A stretch of 64,000 nucleotides of DNA, taken from Actinomycetota bacterium. GTDB lineage: Bacteria; Actinomycetota; Nitriliruptoria; Nitriliruptorales; Nitriliruptoraceae. The stretch is taken from assembly GCA_019347575.1 (NCBI GenBank), contig JAHWKY010000004.1, positions 62,001 through 126,000 on the forward strand, written 5' to 3'. Shown here one piece after another: positions 61,363-64,000 of the stretch. Positions within the stretch are counted from its first letter, which is position 1. Each line of letters opens with the position of its first letter. The notes under the pieces are model-generated. The model made no database searches. It saw only the letters and a program-made list of their open reading frames with translations, and had not been told where the DNA came from. The translations under genes were made by a program, and so were the position numbers.

Positions 61363-64000
61363 GTGGGGACCGTTACGACCGCCCAGGATCCCGACCAGCC
61401 GGGCGGGCCCTCGGAACCGTTCGTCCACCTGCACGTCCACACCGAGTACTCGATGCTGGACGGAGCGTCGCGCATCGACGAGCTCATCGGGGCGGTCGCC
61501 GCGGCCGGGCAGCCGGGGGTCGCGATCACCGACCACGGGGTGCTGTTCGGGCTCGTGGACTTCTACGAGACCGCCACGGCCGCAGGCGTCAAGCCCATCC
61601 TCGGATGCGAGCTGTACCAGGCTCCTCGCTCACGGCACGACCGCGCCGCCCGCTCGAGCGGCGGCGACCCCTACTACCACCTGGGTGTCCTGGCGATCGA
61701 CGATGCCGGTTACCGCAACCTGGTGCAGTTGTCCACGAAGGCCTACCTCGAAGGCATGTGGTACAAGCCGCGCATCGACCGCGAGCTGCTGGCGCAGCAC
61801 AACGAGGGGCTGGTCGTCCTGTCCGGTTGCCTCGGTGCCGAGGTCAACCAGCACCTGCTGCACGACGACCGGTCCGCGGCGCGGCAGGCCATCGGCGAGT
61901 TCGTCGACATCTTCGGGCGAGATCGCTTCTTCGTCGAGCTGCAGGACCACGGGATCCCGGAGCAGCAGCGCACGAACCCGCTCCTCATCGAGCTCGCTCG
62001 CGACTTCGGTCTTCGGCTCGTCGCCACCAACGACACGCACTACACCGCTCCTGAGGACGCCGAGGCTCACGATGCCCTGCTGTGCATCCAGACCAACGCG
62101 CAGATCGACGATGAGGATCGGTTCCGCTTCAAGGGCAGCGACTTCTACCTCAAGTCGGCCGCGGAGATGCGTCAGCGGTTCCGCGAGATCCCCGAGGCCT
62201 GCGACAACACCCTCCTGATCGCCGAGATGGCGGACGCGAGGCTCGAGTTCGGGCTCGACCTGTTGCCGGCGTTCCCCTGTCCCGACGGGATGGACGAGGC
62301 TGCGTACCTGCGCCACACGGTCTACGAGGGCGCGCGACGCCGTTACGGCGATCCCCTGCCCTCCGAGGTGGCTGACCGTCTCGAGCACGAGCTCCGGGTC
62401 ATCGTGCAGATGGGCTTCCCGGCCTACTTCCTGATCGTCGCCGACCTCTGCGACCACGCCCGCGCCAACGGGATCCGTGTCGGCCCCGGCCGCGGCTCCG
62501 CGGGCGGCAGCGCCGTGGCGTACTGCACCGGCATCACGAACATCGACCCCATCGAGTACGGCCTGATCTTCGAGCGCTTCCTGAACCCGGAGCGCATCTC
62601 GATGCCCGATATCGACATGGACTTCGACGATCGGCGCCGGGCCGAGGTGATCCACTACGCGGCCGAGAAGTACGGTCACGACCACGTGGCGCAGATCGTC
62701 ACGTTCGCCACCATCAAGGCCAAGTCCGCCATCCGTGACGCTGCCCGCGTCCTCGGCTACCCGTTCCAGGTCGGCGACAAGCTGTGCAAGGCGATGCCGC
62801 CGCCGGTCCTCGGCAAGGAGCCGCCGCTCGAGCAGGCCTTCGAGCACTCCGCCGAGCTCCGCGACGCCTACGAGGCTGACCCCGACGCGCGGCGCGTGCT
62901 CGATACCGCCAAGAAGCTCGAGGGCCTCCGCCGGCAGCACGGCATCCACGCGGCCGCGGTCGTCATCGGGGCACGACCGCTCACCGAGACGGTGCCGCTG
63001 CTGAAGACCGACCGCGACGAGATCGTCACGCAGTACGAGATGGGGGCGGTTGAGGCCATCGGCCTGCTGAAGATGGACTTCCTCGGCCTGCGCAACCTGA
63101 CCGTCATCTCCGACACCGAAAGGCACATCCGCGACAACCGCGGGATCGAGGTGGACGTCGATGGCGGTCTAGCGCTCGACGATGCCGCCGCCTTCGAGAT
63201 GCTCGCGCGGGGCGAGACGCTCGGGGTGTTCCAGCTCGACAGCTCCGGCATGCAGAGCCTGGTGCGCCTGATGAAGCCCGACAGCTTCGATGACATCATG
63301 GCGCTCGTTGCGCTCTACCGACCGGGTCCTCTGGGCGAGCACATGCACGTCGAGTACGCCGAGCGCAAGCACGGCCGCAAGGAGGTCGTGTACGACCATC
63401 CCGATCTCGAGCCGATCCTGGCCGAGACCTACGGGATCATCGTCTACCAGGAGCAGGTGCTCCGGATGGCCGTCGACATCGCCGGGTACACGATGGGTGA
63501 GGCCGACAAGCTGCGCAAGGCCATGGGGAAGAAGGACCCCGAGGTCATGGCCCAGCAGCGCAGCAAGTTCGTGGACGGTGCTGTCGCGAAGGGCTACGAG
63601 CGTCCGTTCGCGACCCAGCTGTTCGACCAGATCGAGAGGTTCGCCGGGTACGGCTTCAACAAGTCGCACTCGTGCGGCTACGGCCTGGTCGCGTACCAGA
63701 CGGCGTGGCTCAAGGCCAACTACCCGGTCGAGTACATGGCGGCGCTGCTCACGTCGGTCAAGAACAACAAGGACCGTCTCCCCCTGTACCTCAACGAGTG
63801 CCGCCGGATGGGCATCACCGTCCTGCCGCCCGATGTCAACGAGTCCGACGTGGACTTCTCGCCCCGCGGCGAGCAGATCCGGTTCGGGCTCTCCGCCGTC
63901 CGCGGTATCGGCGAGACCGTCGTGGAGCAGATCATCGCGGCGCGGCGTGAGCACGGCCGGTTCGAGGGGTTCCGTGACTTCTGCGACAAGGTCGATGCGG
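61363..64000 (+). CDS. dnaE: DNA polymerase III alpha subunit DnaE1, 3' end beyond window
   Basis: Main replicative polymerase; 879 residues are visible, the OB and tau-binding parts are beyond the edge. I start it at GTG 61363, with GGAG seven bases upstream; an in-frame TTG at 61336 lies in a possible -35. The PHP domain is intact: FVHLHVHTEYSMLDGASRI and VAITDHGVLFG, the metal-ligand form absent from the dnaE2 of this window. Palm Asp416 and Asp418 are in MPDIDMDFDDRRRAEV; RQHGIHAAAVVIG, KMDFLGLRNLTVI, YRPGPLGEHMH and FAGYGFNKSHSCGYGLVAYQTAWLKANYPVEY follow. Confidence 0.96.
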   Translation, partial: MGTVTTAQDPDQPGGPSEPFVHLHVHTEYSMLDGASRIDELIGAVAAAGQPGVAITDHGVLFGLVDFYETATAAGVKPILGCELYQAPRSRHDRAARSSGGDPYYHLGVLAIDDAGYRNLVQLSTKAYLEGMWYKPRIDRELLAQHNEGLVVLSGCLGAEVNQHLLHDDRSAARQAIGEFVDIFGRDRFFVELQDHGIPEQQRTNPLLIELARDFGLRLVATNDTHYTAPEDAEAHDALLCIQTNAQIDDEDRFRFKGSDFYLKSAAEMRQRFREIPEACDNTLLIAEMADARLEFGLDLLPAFPCPDGMDEAAYLRHTVYEGARRRYGDPLPSEVADRLEHELRVIVQMGFPAYFLIVADLCDHARANGIRVGPGRGSAGGSAVAYCTGITNIDPIEYGLIFERFLNPERISMPDIDMDFDDRRRAEVIHYAAEKYGHDHVAQIVTFATIKAKSAIRDAARVLGYPFQVGDKLCKAMPPPVLGKEPPLEQAFEHSAELRDAYEADPDARRVLDTAKKLEGLRRQHGIHAAAVVIGARPLTETVPLLKTDRDEIVTQYEMGAVEAIGLLKMDFLGLRNLTVISDTERHIRDNRGIEVDVDGGLALDDAAAFEMLARGETLGVFQLDSSGMQSLVRLMKPDSFDDIMALVALYRPGPLGEHMHVEYAERKHGRKEVVYDHPDLEPILAETYGIIVYQEQVLRMAVDIAGYTMGEADKLRKAMGKKDPEVMAQQRSKFVDGAVAKGYERPFATQLFDQIERFAGYGFNKSHSCGYGLVAYQTAWLKANYPVEYMAALLTSVKNNKDRLPLYLNECRRMGITVLPPDVNESDVDFSPRGEQIRFGLSAVRGIGETVVEQIIAARREHGRFEGFRDFCDKVDA

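Overview
The window is chromosomal DNA of a very GC-rich actinobacterium. Evidence: frequent GTG starts, many 4-base GTGA/ATGA gene overlaps, and the classic order mraZ-rsmH-ftsL-ftsI-murEF-mraY-murD-ftsW-murGCB-ftsQ-ftsZ-pgeF-yggS-sepF-yggT-divIVA followed nearby by ileS, a DksA-type gene, lspA, rluD and dnaE. Cell-wall-binding type 2 repeats, DUF3040, DUF6504 and a translational-type T-box in front of ileS fit Actinomycetota. A deep-branching class such as Nitriliruptoria is my guess, not something the sequence proves. I see no phage, transposase, CRISPR array, rRNA or tRNA.

Layout. 1-3.3 kb, minus strand: a drug/metabolite transporter (cut by the window edge), a PASTA Ser/Thr kinase and a coiled-coil lipoprotein. 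3.4-7.1 kb: a small unknown gene, then a TPP riboswitch and thiO-thiS-thiG-(membrane protein)-thiE. 7.1-16.9 kb: exported and cell-surface functions (a zinc protease, two lipoproteins, an osmoprotectant-type binding protein, an Asp-box beta-propeller protein, a CWB2/M23-like wall protein), interrupted by an SOS-controlled DUF6504 gene. 17-24.4 kb: error-prone polymerase dnaE2, an orphan sensor kinase, a VOC protein and dinB. 24.4-33.5 kb: a Cys-rich protein, a block of hairpin repeats, a crotonase, an isolated FlbD, DUF3040, a MoxR-DUF58-transglutaminase operon, a zinc-ribbon protein, TetR and HNH genes. 33.8-53.7 kb: the division and cell-wall (dcw) cluster through divIVA, ending in a membrane-anchored, lysine-rich helix-hairpin-helix protein. 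53.7-64 kb: a zincin-like gene, ileS with its T-box, DksA-like, lspA, rluD, an unknown membrane protein and the first two thirds of dnaE.

How it works together. The dcw genes are packed with overlaps, so one transcript from a strong-looking promoter at 33816-33844 could run from mraZ towards ftsQ. That promoter carries four 10-bp-phased TGGNG-like repeats, as expected for MraZ autoregulation. ftsZ has its own promoter (TTGACG-17-TACCTT) and a structured leader. Three perfect LexA-type boxes (CGAAC-N4-GTTCG) precede DUF6504, dnaE2 and dinB, defining a local SOS mutagenesis regulon. Amino-acid and vitamin supply are sensed by RNA: a TPP riboswitch whose 3' end contains the thiO ribosome binding site, and a T-box on ileS.

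The most unusual structure is a 26-nt hairpin repeat occurring nine times (7092, five tandem copies at 25145-25302, 31718, 51366, 57658). Every copy lies on the sense strand ahead of a gene, and one copy shows compensatory stem changes. Together with the membrane-tethered HhH protein behind divIVA and a ThiS ending in GG-Cys-Thr, these are the best candidates for undescribed biology.
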